A stretch of DNA of 64,000 bases from Scatophagus argus (GCF_020382885.2 NC_058501.1:11318501-11382500), one strand, 5' to 3'. Positions 1 to 38,509 are shown, numbered from the stretch's first letter. The notes: generated by a model not told the origin, from the letters alone. Numbers and translations: made by a program.

Positions 1-737
1 GCCACACTGAAGCTGCAGCCTGAGAGAAACAGGAATGTCAGTTACCAAGAATTACAATAAAACAATGGTCCAGTAAAGTTCTTTTCCATGGTGGAAAATG
101 TTTGTGTTATTAATCAGTGCAGATAATTAGTGTAGAAAAATTAGACTTACTGTAGTAAGACAAACAAGGATGTGTGTTTGTCCACATGTTTGGGTATGAC
201 GCAGCACACAGTGAACTGGGTCAGTGAGCATCTAGGCAGGGCACAGACGTCCAACTGCTGAATTTTTAATTTCTTCTAAATATGAGGGCTTTTTCCTCCC
301 CTGACTCTGTCTCCAGTGGTGCTGAGACCACAAAAGCGAGACAACTTTTCTGCCTCCAAAGTGTCTGAAGTCTGTTCTCCCCAGTTTCTCCTTGTCACGC
401 ATAAATGGTCTTTAAGCCAGACACAGAATTTGCTTGTACAGAATCCTGTTCTGTTTTTTTTTCAGCGTTCTGCTATGTAGTTTTAGTTGGCATAATGAAA
501 AGCTTTCAAGAGTGGTTTCACCACATTTTGCACAAGAACAGAAATCATGAGTCCCAAAAGTAAATTTCTGTCTTATTCCTATGACCTTGAATGTTTCAGT
601 CCCAGTCTTGCTGTTCTACTTAAAGTGCATTCAAACCCTCGGAGCTGCTTCAGTTAATTAGTATATTTTTGTGCTTTTGGTGAGTGAATCTACTGATCGA
701 TTGTTTTGCTGTGTTAGGCTCATACTGGGTAACATTA

Positions 738-1235
738 TACACTGTATGGACAAAAGCATGGGGACACCTGACCCTTACACCATGTCTATATACATGGACA
801 GCTTTGCAGCTATAACAGCTTCCACTCTTCTGGGAAGGGTTTTCACAAGATTTTGGAGTGTTTCTGTGGGAATTTTTGCCCATTCATGCATTAGAGATTA
901 GGCATCGCAAAAGGCCTGGCTCACAATCTCTGTTCCAGTTCATCCCAAAGGTGTTCAGTGGGATTGAGGTCAGGGTTATGTGTGGATCAGTCAAGTTCTT
1001 TTGCACCAAACTCATCCAATCATATCTTTATGGGCTTTGCTTTGTGCACTGCGGCACAGTCATGCTGGAATAGAAAAGGGCCTTCCCCAAACTGTTGCCA
1101 CAAAGTTGGAAGCAAAGCATTGTCCAAAATGTCTTGATATGCTGAAGCATTAAGATTTCCCTTCACTGGAAGTAAGGGGCAGAGTCCAAACCCTGAAAAA
1201 CAGTCTCATCCCAATACTTTTGTCTATATAGTGTA
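738..1235 (-). mobile_element. degenerate Tc1/mariner-like element
   Basis: The two ends are inverted copies: TACACTGTATGGACAAAAG at 738 and its near-complement ending at 1235, with TA at each end as expected for Tc1/mariner insertion. Read on the minus strand, about 920-1075 shows a decayed transposase fragment with cores FQHDCA, VHKAK and NPDLNPTEHLWDELE, interrupted by stops. The second catalytic-Asp and Glu region of a DD34E enzyme is thus recognisable, but the ~500 bp element is internally deleted and cannot be active. It sits in a carmil1 intron. Confidence 0.85.
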
Positions 1236-1404
1236 TTGGTTTCTCATCTTTTATACCTTTACTAACTACTGTTTTATATAGCACTAACACAAAAACTACA
1301 TCATAGTACATCTATCTACTTTTTCTTTAAATGAGACCACCTGCAAAATAATGCACAGTGAAAGTTTCTGCTGACATCTGTGTTGTGTTGGTGTGTGTCT
1401 ACAG

Positions 1405-26036
<24,632 letters not shown>

Positions 26037-26442
26037 GTGAGACAAAACTTGATAAGCCTCATGAATTTCTTTATAAGTGGGAATCTGATTGCTATATTTT
26101 TGTTTATATTAGAGGTTGTTCCCATAGGTCCTTTATGGCTGCAAATTGTGTTTGATTGCAGGAAGACCTGCTGTTTTATCAGGTAATCCAATGTGTCAGA
26201 TTTAATTTAATTTGGTTGTCATTTCTAAAATTATTGATATTAACATTTGGGGGAATACCCTTATTACATTTTCAGTCACATTATGTCACCGAGTGAACCA
26301 AACTGTGTCTCCTAAGAGCTTCCTTCTCTCCAATCCTTTTTTGTTCCTACTGTGTCATGTGAAAATCTCTACAAGGATCAACTTTTCAAGATTTGATGGT
26401 GGTCAAGTGTATCCCTCTGATGAACACTGAAATCTGAATACA

Positions 26443-26445
<3 letters not shown>

Positions 26446-26474
<29 letters not shown>
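26446..26474 (+). repeat. A29 homopolymer in the carmil1 3' UTR
   Basis: 29 consecutive A. No hexamer immediately precedes it. It could be the tail of an old retro-insertion or simple slippage, and it is a likely site of false 3' ends in oligo-dT cDNA. Confidence 0.9.
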
Positions 26475-26478
<4 letters not shown>

Positions 26479-29030
26479 CATGATGCTTTCAGGAAACTGC
26501 AGACTTTGTGCAAAAAACTGTAAGACTATGAGTGTACATTGAAAATCTCCTTCGTTACTAACAGTCCGACGTCTCACTTGTATTTGTTGCAGTAGCTCAT
26601 CTCCCAGGGACCAAACACATGTAACAATAATACCACAATCACTGTACTGTACTTGCACTCACACATACGACCAGATCAGGACCCAATGGCTTTTTGTATA
26701 GATTTTTCTATATGCTATTTTGAGTATGTGCAAGTTACTTTTCTCCAGACTTCTGAGGGGACTGAATCCAGTATGCAATTCATCCATTCTTTTCAGGAAA
26801 ATACAGGTTTAGCTGAGAATCTCAGTGCACTATAAATCAGAATTACACATTTGATGTAGCTGACAGCAAAAGTCTCTCAGGGGAGACTATCTGCACTCTT
26901 CACTGAGTGGCTTAAGGATATCAAACACCCCAAATGGACTCAAGTTTGTTTCTGTGTGAGAGAGGTGGAGTGACTATATGAAGTGTTGCTTTGAGAGGAC
27001 TGTGGTACACTTTAATACTGATACCCAATTAGTAAGGCTTCAGCACTGTTCTGTGTATAGACACTATGACAAAAAACCTTTTATGATGCCTTTAAAGTGC
27101 AGATATCTTTTAGGCTCTTTATGGAGAAGGGAGTATATGTCTGTCATTCAGTGCAATACAGGGTTGTCATCTTGCTTTTCTGTGTTATTTGATCCAAAGT
27201 TAAACCAAACACCTTCATTTCTAGTTTATAGTCCTCTGAACAAATTAGACTATTCAGCATTAAACTAAACTGTGTGGCATGCACGTGTTTGTCAGTCATA
27301 CAGACTCTGAATTGCTCTTAAAGACAGATGGATCCTCACTTCTTACAGCAAACTTGCGTTTATTAATATTCCCCTGGCATGCTAATAATCTAATTAAAGC
27401 AAAGGATCCAGGAAGAGGAATGTCACAGATAATCAACTTGAAGGTGACACGGCAGAAAATGTCCTTTGCTTCCTCTTTCAGTATTTTGACAATAACCTCT
27501 TCAGTCTGATCTTTGCGGGACACTGAGGGAACTCCAGCCTTCTAACACTCAGCATCTCCTACAGACTTGACCTTTACAGCTTTCAAATTCAGCACACTTT
27601 CACTTCATTCTAGGCAGGAATTTTCTTTGAAATTTAACCTATAAAGAGTTGGTACTCTTATTACTTTTGTTAAGAAATGGTTCAGAATGCAGCGCCTGAA
27701 GTGAAAGTGAGCTGAGAGTATCTGCAGTCTGACCATATGGACAGCTGGGATATTCTCTATGTAGCATTTTCAGGACCTGAATGCTACACGGCAAAAACAA
27801 CGACATAACAGATGTCAGGCCGATTCCTCTTATCTTTGTCTTTTTTAGAACAAGAAATGCCCTTTTCACACTGCTGTAATGATTCAGATTCTTCAAATGA
27901 TCTTGTATTAAATATCACCTTATCGAGAAAAAGGAATGAAACCTGTTGTTACAGTTTGCGCTATAAACATCAGTTTTCAGTTTTCCTAGTATTGCATGTA
28001 GAGATTGGGATGGATGTTGAGCCTTTTCATTAGATCCTGCTGCAGTCATGTCATATTTGAGTTAACACTAATTACTAGTCATCTTATAAATACTGTCAAC
28101 ACTATAGCTACGTCTGGGAAATTTTCTTGAAAAGGGAAATGGGGATCCCTCTCACTAGTCCCTCATTCAGGGAGAATAAACGAAATTTAACGGCTATAAC
28201 GCTGTATTATCAGTGCACCGTATTTTAACCCTTATACAGACATGCTAGCTTCAGTAATGTGGGAATCTTTCCTAACTCTGCCATCATCTTATGTGACATG
28301 AACACAGCCTTATATCCTTACAAACAGCCGTATGTGTGCTCTGACTAATAGTTTGTCATTTACCATTGTGGAAATACTTTCACTTTTAACTATCTAGTTG
28401 CTGTGTTCCAAATGGTGCTTCAGTGTTAATTTTCATTGTGCACTAGACTTCATTCTTTATATGCAGTGTGAAAGGGGCACAACTCCTATTTTACTGTACT
28501 GTACATGAATCTAATTCAAGTCAGGGCCAAAGGTCTTACTGGTGCACCTTTTCCTATGGTGTCTATCGATGTCTTTTTGTAGGATCATGATTAAGAGTTT
28601 GCTTCTTTGTCACTAATCATGTCTTGGAAATAACACTGTTATACTCTTGTATATAGTTAATCTGTCTCTGCTTTGATTGAAATGTGTTCCATGACACTGA
28701 AAAAGAAAATACCACTACTTTTCAATGCGTTTAAAGCAGACACATGTTAGCTGTGAGCTGTATTCTGTTGATATCTTTAGCTGTGCTTTTCTAGGGACTC
28801 CCTCTTCTTCTTTCACTGTTCTGTGTGGGATCTCAGAAGCAGCTGGCTGTGTTTCTGTCATGATTTCCTGTTCAATCCTGAAAAATGAGCATCACTTTAT
28901 TTCTGTTGGCGCACGGAGTAGAGAAAGTGAAGATAACCAGTAGCATTGAGTCAAGACTCCAGAGTCTACATGTGACTGCATGATGTGGCTGTTGTACTGT
29001 ATGTATATATGTGCTTTCATACATGTAGGC

Positions 29031-29058
29031 GTGTGTGTGTGTGTGTGTGTGTGTGTGT
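29031..29058 (+). repeat. (GT)14 microsatellite
   Basis: Pure tract within the distal carmil1 3' UTR, about 130 bases before the AATAAA. Confidence 0.9.
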
Positions 29059-29184
29059 TTAATATATGCACATGTAATATACACACTGTGATATTTTCAC
29101 ATGTCTATGTGAACACAGCAAATCCTCTATTGTTTTGGTACTAAGTACACTAATATACTAGAGGTTTGTTTGTAACTTATTTGG

Positions 29185-29190
29185 AATAAA
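29185..29190 (+). terminator. carmil1: carmil1 polyadenylation signal AATAAA
   Basis: Canonical hexamer followed within 30-60 bases by a TG/T-rich stretch. It lies 580 bp upstream of the scgn start codon, which fits the end of the upstream same-strand gene. Confidence 0.6.
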
Positions 29191-29210
29191 AATGCGGTGG
29201 CCCGTGATGT

Positions 29211-29770
29211 CTTGCTCCTTTTGTTGTTTTTCTTTCACTTGTACAGTGTATTCATAAATTTAGAAATGAATTCATTGTTTGTATTAATTTGTCATTACAT
29301 GTAATAAATTTAGTGTTAATTCATGACTTAATCATGCAAAGCAATGACTGTTTCTTTCAGCTGGGAAAAAAAAATCATGAATGCAAATGACATGTTTGCT
29401 CTTTATCTGTCTATTTGTTCTTTTGTAATGGATTAATATGTCTCATTAAGTCATTCTGATGTTGTTAATTAATACTTATTAAAATGATTTTCCAGGCTTG
29501 AAAATCTCTGTATTGTTTTTGCAACTTTTGTTGAAGATCTGCTTTGCAGTGTAACAATACAGCCACCAGATGGCACATAGGTCACTACAGTATTCTCTCT
29601 CTCTTTCTCTGCACTCACACACACACACACACACACACACATAGGGGGTGTGGTTTTTAAAGTCAGAAGGAAGCATATGTCAACCAAGCAGCCATCTGAA
29701 CAGTTCACCACAGTCAGTCCTCGTTGCTTTTTGTGCTAAAGTTGACAGCTGACTGCTCTTCTTCATTAAA
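29211..29770 (+). promoter_or_regulatory. scgn: carmil1-scgn intergenic region and scgn promoter/5' UTR
   Basis: Only about 560 bp separate the carmil1 polyadenylation site from the scgn start codon, so the scgn core promoter must lie here or in the carmil1 3' UTR. A (CA)n tract at 29616-29640 is followed by GGGGTGTGG, a CACCC/KLF-type box, at about 29645. I see no convincing TATA box. The 5' UTR probably starts around 29700. Confidence 0.45.
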
Positions 29771-32700
29771 ATGGACAGTGCCTTTGATAACCTAGATGCA
29801 GCTGGTTTCCTGGAAATCTGGCAACACTTTGACGCAGATGGTGAGGACAGTTAATGTCATGTATATGTTTTTATTCTACATATTTTATGCCTAAAACAGA
29901 CAGTACATTGCTTTTTTTTATTTTTCTTCTGTTTTTACTAGACATTAGAGAGAAACAGACTGGCCTCATTTGTGGTGATACGTTTGTGAATCTTGGCTGT
30001 GGAAATTAACTTAAGTTCTTGTGTTAAACATGTTAAATATTGTTACTGTTGCAAAATAACTGACTATTTCTGTGTTTGATGACCTGAAGATAGTAAAGTA
30101 CACCTAAAAAATGGATGGCTTCGCGCATGTCATGTTATGCCATGTCTGAAAGGAACGTGATAGAAGATAAATTGTACAACAAGGAGCAGAAAGACTTTTC
30201 ACAGGTCAAAGCTCAAAATGTAAAAGGACTTTAGCAGCTTAGCTAAAAAAAATCTCTCAATATTTAAATTTTGACTTGCTTCACTGAATTTACAACCCAA
30301 GACCTTATATAACTTGTCTCTGTGATTTTTCTTTTACAGATAATGGCTACATTGAGGGCAAAGAGCTTGATGACTTTTTCCGTCATATGATGAAGAGACT
30401 CGGTCCGCAGGTAAGTCAGCTTTGTTTGGATGAATTCATCCAAAACTTGTGATGACACCAGTTCAATAGAGGGTGGCTTTGACAGACACAAAGCAAAAGA
30501 CTGCAACATCCTTTCCAGTGGACACAGACTTTGCACCATTTGTGATCTCTGCTGTGTGGGCAGCTGAACCCCTGTTATCTTGAAGGGTGGAGTAATCTCA
30601 ACATAATTAAAGAGCTCTGGTCAGAGAGCCCTCTGCCTGACCATACAACTATTACTCCATCCTCAGTGTGTGTATGTGTGCATGACTGGACTCCCTTGGA
30701 TACTAATGGGATACTAAAACAAACAGACCACCGATCATGTGTCACTTTTGTCAATCTGATGTTTGCTTTTAAACATTAATGTGCCCCAGGATGAGTACTG
30801 TGTATTTCTCCTAAACTATAAAAGCATGATACAGTCATTTGGTTCTACAGTATTCATGTGCACTGGGTGACATTAACCACATGGTGCCAATATGCTTTAT
30901 TTCCTCTTGTGCAACATATACAGAAATCATGCAGATTTTTCCTACATTAATTACCTTGTTTTCAGTCAGTTGCTCATTTACTTGAATGGGCAAGCGATAA
31001 GCTTAATATATCAGAGATACCTCTGGAATACCAGAGTCTGTTATGCAGCATACATTGTGTCAATAGTCTGAAAACTTCTGATTAGCAACAGGCAACTGGC
31101 GCCAAACTCGAGTGTCTGGTAGGAGACTGATGCTGAAGATAAATACTTATCTTCAGAGGCTCTGGCACCTCATAGTCTGCAGACTGTGTGTGCACTGCCC
31201 TGCATGAAACAATGATTCACACTTCATAGCCATAGATCATTGGGTTTCTATAGTTACAGTACAGCAATCAAGGGGTTTGCAAAGAGACACTGGAAGATTA
31301 GCTACTAAATGTGTTTTAAAATAAATTCAGGGTCTGAGAATATTCTCTCCTCTAGTTTCTTCACGCATTGGACTGAGTTCTGGTCAAAGAAGAGCCCACA
31401 GGAAAAGAAAAATGTGACTGTTAAGTCAGATAAGCACACATCACACTCTTTGTTCTGCTTTCGAAAGACAGGGTAGGCCAGGGACATGCAGACTGAGCTA
31501 CATAAGTGCTTTGCAAATAGTTAGGCAGGGGTTAAGAAAGTAGAGCTTGGGAGAAAAAAATGGGAGATCAAAGAAGTATCCATGGTGACATTTCTTAAAA
31601 TAACTGTGAGTCAGCTACTACAGTATATTTGTCCTTCAACATCAATATTTTGTACGATTTTCAAATATACTTGTATCTTGATTTAAACGGATCCGAGTAA
31701 AAAAGTGTCTTTAAGTTTACAATTTCATTTTGCCCTACAACACACTATACCCGTGTCCAGTTTAATTCATGTCGAAATGAATTTCCAGTGGTGGCTTTGG
31801 GGAAGAAATTCAAATTCATTTTAACCTATTGCATCTCTACAGGAGAAAGTGACTGAAGAGAGAGTCCAGAGACTGAAGCAAAGGTTTATGTCTGCCTACG
31901 ATGTCACTGCTGATGGAAAACTACAGATTCAGGAGGTACTACATAGTTTCAATGTCTTAAGATCCCTCCTCATTAACTTGACTATTATTACTTTTATGCT
32001 AAGGTAGAATATTCTATAGTGAGTAAAGGTGAAGAACTCATGTATACTTTTTTGGCAAAATGTGACATAGACACTAATGTATGATAGAGCTTCTGTTATA
32101 TGTGTTCTTCTTCTATATGTGTGTTTGTATCTGACTCAGACGCATCCATTACACTCACCCCTCCTTTTCTTTCCATGGCATTTCCTCTTCATCTTTTATT
32201 TATCTCATGTATCCATCACAATTATGACACAGCTTGTACCATATTCAAGCAGAATGAAAACTAATTTCCGGTACTGCTGAGGGTCATACTAAGTCATCCC
32301 ACCCTGAAGAGTCAGTCAGAGGAGAGCAGCACTCAAATAATCTACTGTATATACACACAGTACCCACTATATATGTAATACTATATAGTGAAATAATAAT
32401 AATAAAAAAAATCCAATCTGAGAGAAAGAATCTAAAAATCCATTTGGACTGTCAAGTATCACTTTTAAAAATCCAAAAGAAATTGCTTGTAATTGATGAA
32501 GGTTGATTCTCAAACAGCTTTTTGATTGAGTCAGTTCATTGAATTAAATCAAATGTGACTGACAAAATTATATTAATGACTGTTTACCACAAATTTAAAG
32601 CCATGTTTTGATGACATTGCTTTCTCATTCTCCACTCTAGGTAACAGATTGCAGTTCTTGGCACTTGGCTAACGATACATAGAGAAACATACTCATTACC

Positions 32701-35700
32701 CACTGAGTCAAGCAATGCCTTAATGTGCTGCACCCACTGACCCGAAAAGCGTTAGCTTTTACGTATAAAGCAAAAAAAAAAACAAAGAAAATCATTTTTC
32801 TGTATGTTTTTATGTGACTTTGTGAAAGTTGCTGATAGCAGAAACACTCATTCAACTGCTCTATCGTTAGTACAAGGAAGGAAGTTAGCAAGTCTATCAA
32901 AAAGTGACAGTATCCTGTGAGATCGCTGCATGAACCTACACACTATGGCACTATTACTGCTGGGTAAGAAACTGTGCAACATACCCACATTTACTGTTCC
33001 TGATGATCCCAAATTGGCAAATCTTCTCATGTGAAGATTTTTACAACACAGCAGGCCTGGATCTGCCAGGGACTCTGTTTCACACAAACACATTTCAGTG
33101 GGTGAATGCTTTATCAAATGAGACTTCAAGATGTCCTCCATTTTTTAACTGCCATCCACAGAAATCTATACAGTCTGAACGACTACGCTGGTTGAGTCTA
33201 GTTGAAACTGACTACTTTAGGCATACTGTGTTATGTTTACACTTTCTATTGCACTTACACTTTCTATTGAATTTGCATATCGTTGAATCCTAAGGTTTAT
33301 TATTTATCGCCATTAACTGCTTACTGTTATATATGCATGACAAATAAACTTTAGAAAAGGTTCCCTTCATTTTGGCCAACAACCTTCCAAAATGGTAAGT
33401 TGATAATTGGCCGGGATCTTCAACTCAGTTTTACGCTTGGAAGCCGTTGTCGAAGTCTGTTGTATTTGTGCCAAAAGGATTGCCAACAATCATTCAAGCT
33501 CTTCTTTAAGCAATCATTTATCGGTTCCAGCATCTGAAATGGGAGAATTTTGTGCTTTTTTCCTTATAATTTAAATATCCTCTGGTATAACAAAAGAAAC
33601 AATTGTGATTGTGATAATTTTTTTCCAACATTTTGTAAACAGCTGAAGCAATTATTGAAAAAAAAAAGCTAACAGACAATTAGATAATAAATTAGTCCTA
33701 CCTTTTATTATTACCTTAACTGAGACTGATTGTGTGTGTGTTGATCTATGTTATCTTTACTGAACGTTTGGCTCTTCTGGAGTTGGCATCACCTCTGGTG
33801 CATTGCGCTTGTTTTCTGTCTGTGAGCGATTCTTCAGCTTTGTAATTTAAACGGCTGCAGTATCATCTTGGATTTTAATCACATTGATGATATGGGCCAG
33901 TTTAATCTGCTAATGGAGGGCTGATACAGTTAAAGAAGCACAGGCAAAGAGAAGAGCAACATGAACTGGAGAGGAGCCAGGAGGAGCTGGTGCAGAGCAT
34001 AAAGCATAAATTCTGTCATGTCCCATGTTGTATGCATGCTTGCGGGTAGTTTGTTTTCTGTGAAACCTCTGCTGGCACCTTAATCCATTAAAGAATTTAT
34101 GGAGGTGAATAGAAGTAAAAACAGTGTCCCTGGTCTGACCTCTGCATTGTCATATGTTTTCCAGTTGGCCAATATGATCCTCCCTGAAGATGAGAACTTC
34201 CTGTTAATTTTTCGCAGAGAAGCTCCTCTGGACAACAGTGTTGACTTCATGAAGGTGAGACTACACCAAACATTAGACAAGAAAACATGGGACGGGGCTC
34301 CATCCACTAAACTATTAGGAAAATGCCAACAGTCTATGGTAGCATTAAAGCCTAAAAAACTACAGAGGTATTCTGATGAGCCAGTAGTCTGAGACATATA
34401 TGAATCTATTGCGACGTTCATGGTTTGTCCGGGGACCATTGCTGCATGTCACTGCTTATTCCACGTAAGTACTGCATGCTGGGAAGGACCATAAACTGTA
34501 TGGTTAGGACACACAATTTTGAGCTGTATTTCAGTGGTTATTTAATTTTGAGTCTATGACACAAACCGGACCAACAGACAAATTCTAAGAAAATTATAAT
34601 GGCAAGTGAGACACAATACATTGACATTTTCATGCCAGTTACTAAAACCAGATCCACCAGAAACAGGCCAACATATTAGAGAGATATGTATCAGTTACAC
34701 TGAGTTGCAGCACATGCAAGTCATCCTCAGAGCTACAAATGTGCTGTTTATGTGTGATGTGTTAACACTGAAGAATAGCACCCACAGCTGCAATAACACT
34801 TTTTTTATGGTGTCATTAACTTAAGCTGTTCTCCAACTAGTTCAAATTAATCTCTAAGTGTGTGCATGTGAGCATTGATCGATCTGCCCCTTCCTGCCCA
34901 CTGTAGATATGGAGGAAGTACGATGTCGACTGCAGTGGTTACATTTCGGCTCAGGAGCTCAAGGTAAGGTTGTCAACAAACAAACAACATGCACATCCTC
35001 ACACAAAATCGAAACAATGACACATCTCTTTTCTGCTCAAGCAGTAACCTTCAGCAGTGTTATGGGCAGAGAGTGACTGTAACCCTCAGCCTCTATTTCC
35101 TGTTCTGTCACACACTGATGATGATTTTCTTTCTGAGATAAAAGATTCTTGACAGACAAAATACATACAAGTGCAATGAACGGTTTGAATTCATTGGTCA
35201 TGTCTTTTTCTTTTTGAATCAACTCTTCTCCACTACATATTCCTTTGGTACCTTTTTTTCCCACCATATTTGTTAGAGAATTGTGTGTAATTGTGTGTCA
35301 CCCATTGGGTTTGATTGTTTCGTTGTCTGAAAATGTGACTAACTTTTGTCTCTTAGGCTTTCCTGAAAGATCTGTTCCAACAGCATCACAGGGAGGTGTC
35401 TTCTGACAAGCTGGAGGAGTACACAGACACAATGGTAGTAATACAATTCACTCTCACGTTGGATTCGTTAGTCACTCGACTGTGGCTGACCGTGGGCAGG
35501 AAGTTCTGTTGCATGCATTGTGTAGGGATTATGTAGAGCTGGTTTCCAGCCTGTTTATTTTCACAAATACAGTTAAGGCTGTAGAAGGCAGAGAAGATTC
35601 AAGTAGCTCCAATGAATTCTGCAAACAAGTGTTGAATGAAACTATTGCTCTTAAGAACAAAATCAGCAATTGTTCGCAGGGACTTTCTTCTTGTGGTATA

Positions 35701-38013
35701 ATTTTCTTAAGAAACTGTGTGTTACTCCAGCTGTCAAAAGGCAGAGAGACACAGCTTGTATATTTACTGTCTGTCTCCTTGTGTTACTTCAGTGGAAACC
35801 CAGAGTCTGCTTTATTGATTTCAATTTGGAAGAGACTGGTTCATACTCAAATGATGAATAGGCTCAGGAGTCACAGGTGGTGTGGAGAAATAACTAGCAA
35901 AAGGAAGGACAGAGAGACTCCCAGAGCATGAAGTTATTTTCATGTTTCTCAGTAAATCCTCTTTTTCTTGTAGATGAAAATCTTTGACAAAAACAAGGAT
36001 GGCTGCCTGGATTTGAACGACTTGGCCAGGTACTTTTCAAGGAAAAGGACAACACAGCTGTTGGCATGGACTTATCTCTGCGTCTGTTGTCAGATGGTCG
36101 GATAGCCGTAAAAGAGAGATTAGGTCAAATTTTGCCAAATGTTGACATCTCAAAAAACAAACAGAAAATGTGAAACGTGAAAAACATGGCTGTACATTCA
36201 CCACTGCATTCATTTAGTGTTATAATGTATTTTAAATAGAAAGAAGGTGACTATTCCACCACAAGGAATGCTTTTCTTTTTAAGAACTCAAACACCATCA
36301 GACGTTTCCCTCTTTCTCAATTAGGATCTTGGCGTTAGAAGAGAATTTCCTGCTCCAGTTCCAGATGGATGTGAGTGTATTTGGTATCTTATTTATTTGG
36401 CTGATGAAAACAAGAGTGGAAGTTGTATTGTCCTCTGTTTTTTGGATCTAACTTCTCTCTATGCCTATAACTCCTTTCTCCTGTTCACAAGGCCTGCAGC
36501 AAAGAGGACAGAAAGAGAGACTTTGACAAGATCTTTGCCCATTACGATGTTGTAAGTACAATACTGCACCAGGCGGGACTGCTGTTTCTTAATTAACCAG
36601 CACGTCCTGTAGTTATTTTCGCTTAAGGAACAAACTCTAACATGAGAGCATCATATTTCTAAAGTCTGCTGCGTTTCTGAAACATTTTACAGCACTTTGT
36701 TGTGCTTCTTCAGTCATATGGGTGACTAAGCAGCAGGCCTCTAACCAAGTGGTTACAGGTGCAAATCCACAGCTAGACTGTAGATAACTCTCGAAGAGAA
36801 AGGCAGCCAACAACTAGCCCCAGCATCTTCCTGTAGAGGCACCTGTGAGCACTGCAGTCCCCAGTGCCAAAAAAGCTATGCAAAGCCTAAGTGTTTTACA
36901 GGTCTAACTCCTGCTGTCATACTGGATATTGTCCATGTATTGTGTCACTATCAAATTGTGAAAGGTGGCTTATCTAAGGACAGCAGTCCTCCACATCACA
37001 GCGGGAGTAATTGCAATGATGGCAACGTCACCAAGACTGAATATTTTTGAATTCCCATTTAATAACGGCCAAATTTGCATGATGTGTAAGCTGTGAGCAG
37101 AGGAGGACTTGGCACAGCAACAGTAAATCTTATTAGCTCCCTTAGCTCCCCACTATCTGTAAGCTTAAACTCATTACTGTCTACATAGTCAAGTGATGTA
37201 TGAACTACTGGCTCTTTTGAAGCCTTTTTATTCTGCCCACACTAACTTTAACATTCACATGTAATGTGATCATAGTTTGATATTTGCCAGCTCTGGTTTC
37301 CCAAGTTATTAGTTAGGATTCAAATAGTTGTATAGAGTTGACAGAGTGTAGTCGATAAATAATATGCACATGCACATCACTCCTGGATGGAAAATACGCC
37401 AAAAGTTAGAGATTCTAGCTTTCACAGCAAGACACGAATATCACGTTTAGGCCCATTTGACACTGCAGTTTTGAGTTACCGCAGTGAGGAGGAGGGCTTC
37501 ATATTTTCTTTCAGTGAGTGACACTGTCAGGCAGCTCTGTTGTACTGCTTCTAATCATGTTGGATGTAACCTGGAGGTGCATATTTGAAATAAATTCAGT
37601 GTGAGCAGCAATATGATCAACAGGCAAACACTCAACACTGATCAATAGGGACGCAAAAAAGCATCTCTGCTTGCTGGGATGTGTTTCCACTCCCACCAGT
37701 GTACCCGATAAATATGTCCAGTAGGAAGACTAATGAATGTCTGAATAATGTGAGTGGGATGTAAATTACATTAAGCAATCCACACTTCTTCTTTCTTCTG
37801 TCTTCATGTCTTCTCTCTTTCTTTCGGCCACTCCTTTTCTTCTCTTCTTTCTTTCTTTTCTGCCTCTGTGTAGAGTAAAACAGGAGCACTGGAGGGTCCT
37901 GAGGTGGACGGTTTTGTCAAAGACATGATGGGCCTGGTCCGGGTAATGTATCAGATATTTCTAATTATATTTAATTACAAGCATAATTATTATTTTTTAA
38001 ATCATATTTATAT

Positions 38014-38068
<55 letters not shown>

Positions 38069-38509
38069 TTATAATAATATAATATAATATAATATAATAT
38101 AATATAATATAATATAATATAATATAATATAATATAATATAGCATGGATTGTCATTTTTCAAACAAAATTCTGTGATAACTATTAAATGTAGCTGTCAGC
38201 TTAAAGCAGTGGAACAGATATTAACTTGCTGGGTGTGAACCACTATAGGCTGGCTATCCAACACTGATGATGCACACTCATTAAAACCTCCACAAACCAG
38301 AGCTGCCCGGAAAAAACCAAAGTTTCACTAAAGTACATCTTAATGTCTTTCCACTCTCCCTCCCCTCTGTCCTCTCACAGCCTAACATCACGGGTCCGGA
38401 GCTGGACAAGCTGCGAGCCGTTCTGTTGCGTCACTGTGATGTCAACAAGGATGGAAAGATCCAGAGAAATGAACTAGCTCTGTGTCTGGGAGTCAAACCT
38501 AAGCCTTAG
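29771..38509 (+). CDS. scgn: secretagogin, six-EF-hand calcium-binding protein
   Basis: Secretagogin is a cytosolic calcium sensor of neuroendocrine and neuronal cells that couples calcium to secretion. Eleven coding exons: 29771-29840, 30340-30410, 31843-31935, 34165-34254, 34907-34963, 35357-35434, 35974-36029, 36325-36370, 36492-36551, 37874-37942, 38381-38509. They total 819 nt (272 aa plus TAG; human is 276 aa) with all phases consistent. Six EF loops are visible: [60 protein letters not shown] and [12 protein letters not shown]. Loops 1 and 2 carry plausible calcium ligands, in line with the zebrafish protein, whose six hands are reported to bind calcium, unlike human. The start ATG sits in AAAATGG, a good Kozak context. 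Calbindin and calretinin are excluded by sequence detail (for example [20 protein letters not shown]) and by the carmil1 neighbour. Confidence 0.97.
36710..36960 (+). mobile_element. possible degenerate tRNA-derived SINE
   Basis: In scgn intron 9, TGGGTGACTAAGCAGCAGG resembles an A box and GGTGCAAATCC about 33 bases later resembles a B box. No tRNA cloverleaf is evident and no sister copy is present in the window, so this is tentative. Confidence 0.35.
38019..38141 (+). repeat. compound (AT)n-(AATAT)n microsatellite in the last scgn intron
   Basis: An AT tract of about 45 bases (38019-38064) is followed by more than a dozen copies of the pentamer AATAT (38077-38141). It is 240 bases before the final scgn exon. 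Confidence 0.92.

Larger units (their letters stand above)
26037..29210 (+). other. carmil1: carmil1 3' untranslated region
   Basis: After the TGA at 26034-26036 there is about 3.1 kb of A/T-rich sequence with no coding signal. An AATAAA at 29185-29190 followed by TG/T-rich sequence is the best polyadenylation site. An earlier AATAAA near 28174 could give a shorter form. The stretch holds a 29-base A run at 26446-26474 and a (GT)n tract at 29031-29058. A long 3' UTR suggests post-transcriptional control, but I cannot name sites without alignment. Confidence 0.7.

Noticed and set aside
34080..34439. 119-codon open frame on the minus strand
   Set aside because: It overlaps scgn exon 4 in antisense and shows no family similarity or splice signals.
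36710..36765. tRNA gene
   Set aside because: Only box-like words are present; no cloverleaf with paired arms can be drawn, so a SINE relic is more likely.
37971..38162. Repetitive Ile/Tyr-rich open frame in the last scgn intron
   Set aside because: Translation of the (AT)n and (AATAT)n microsatellite.
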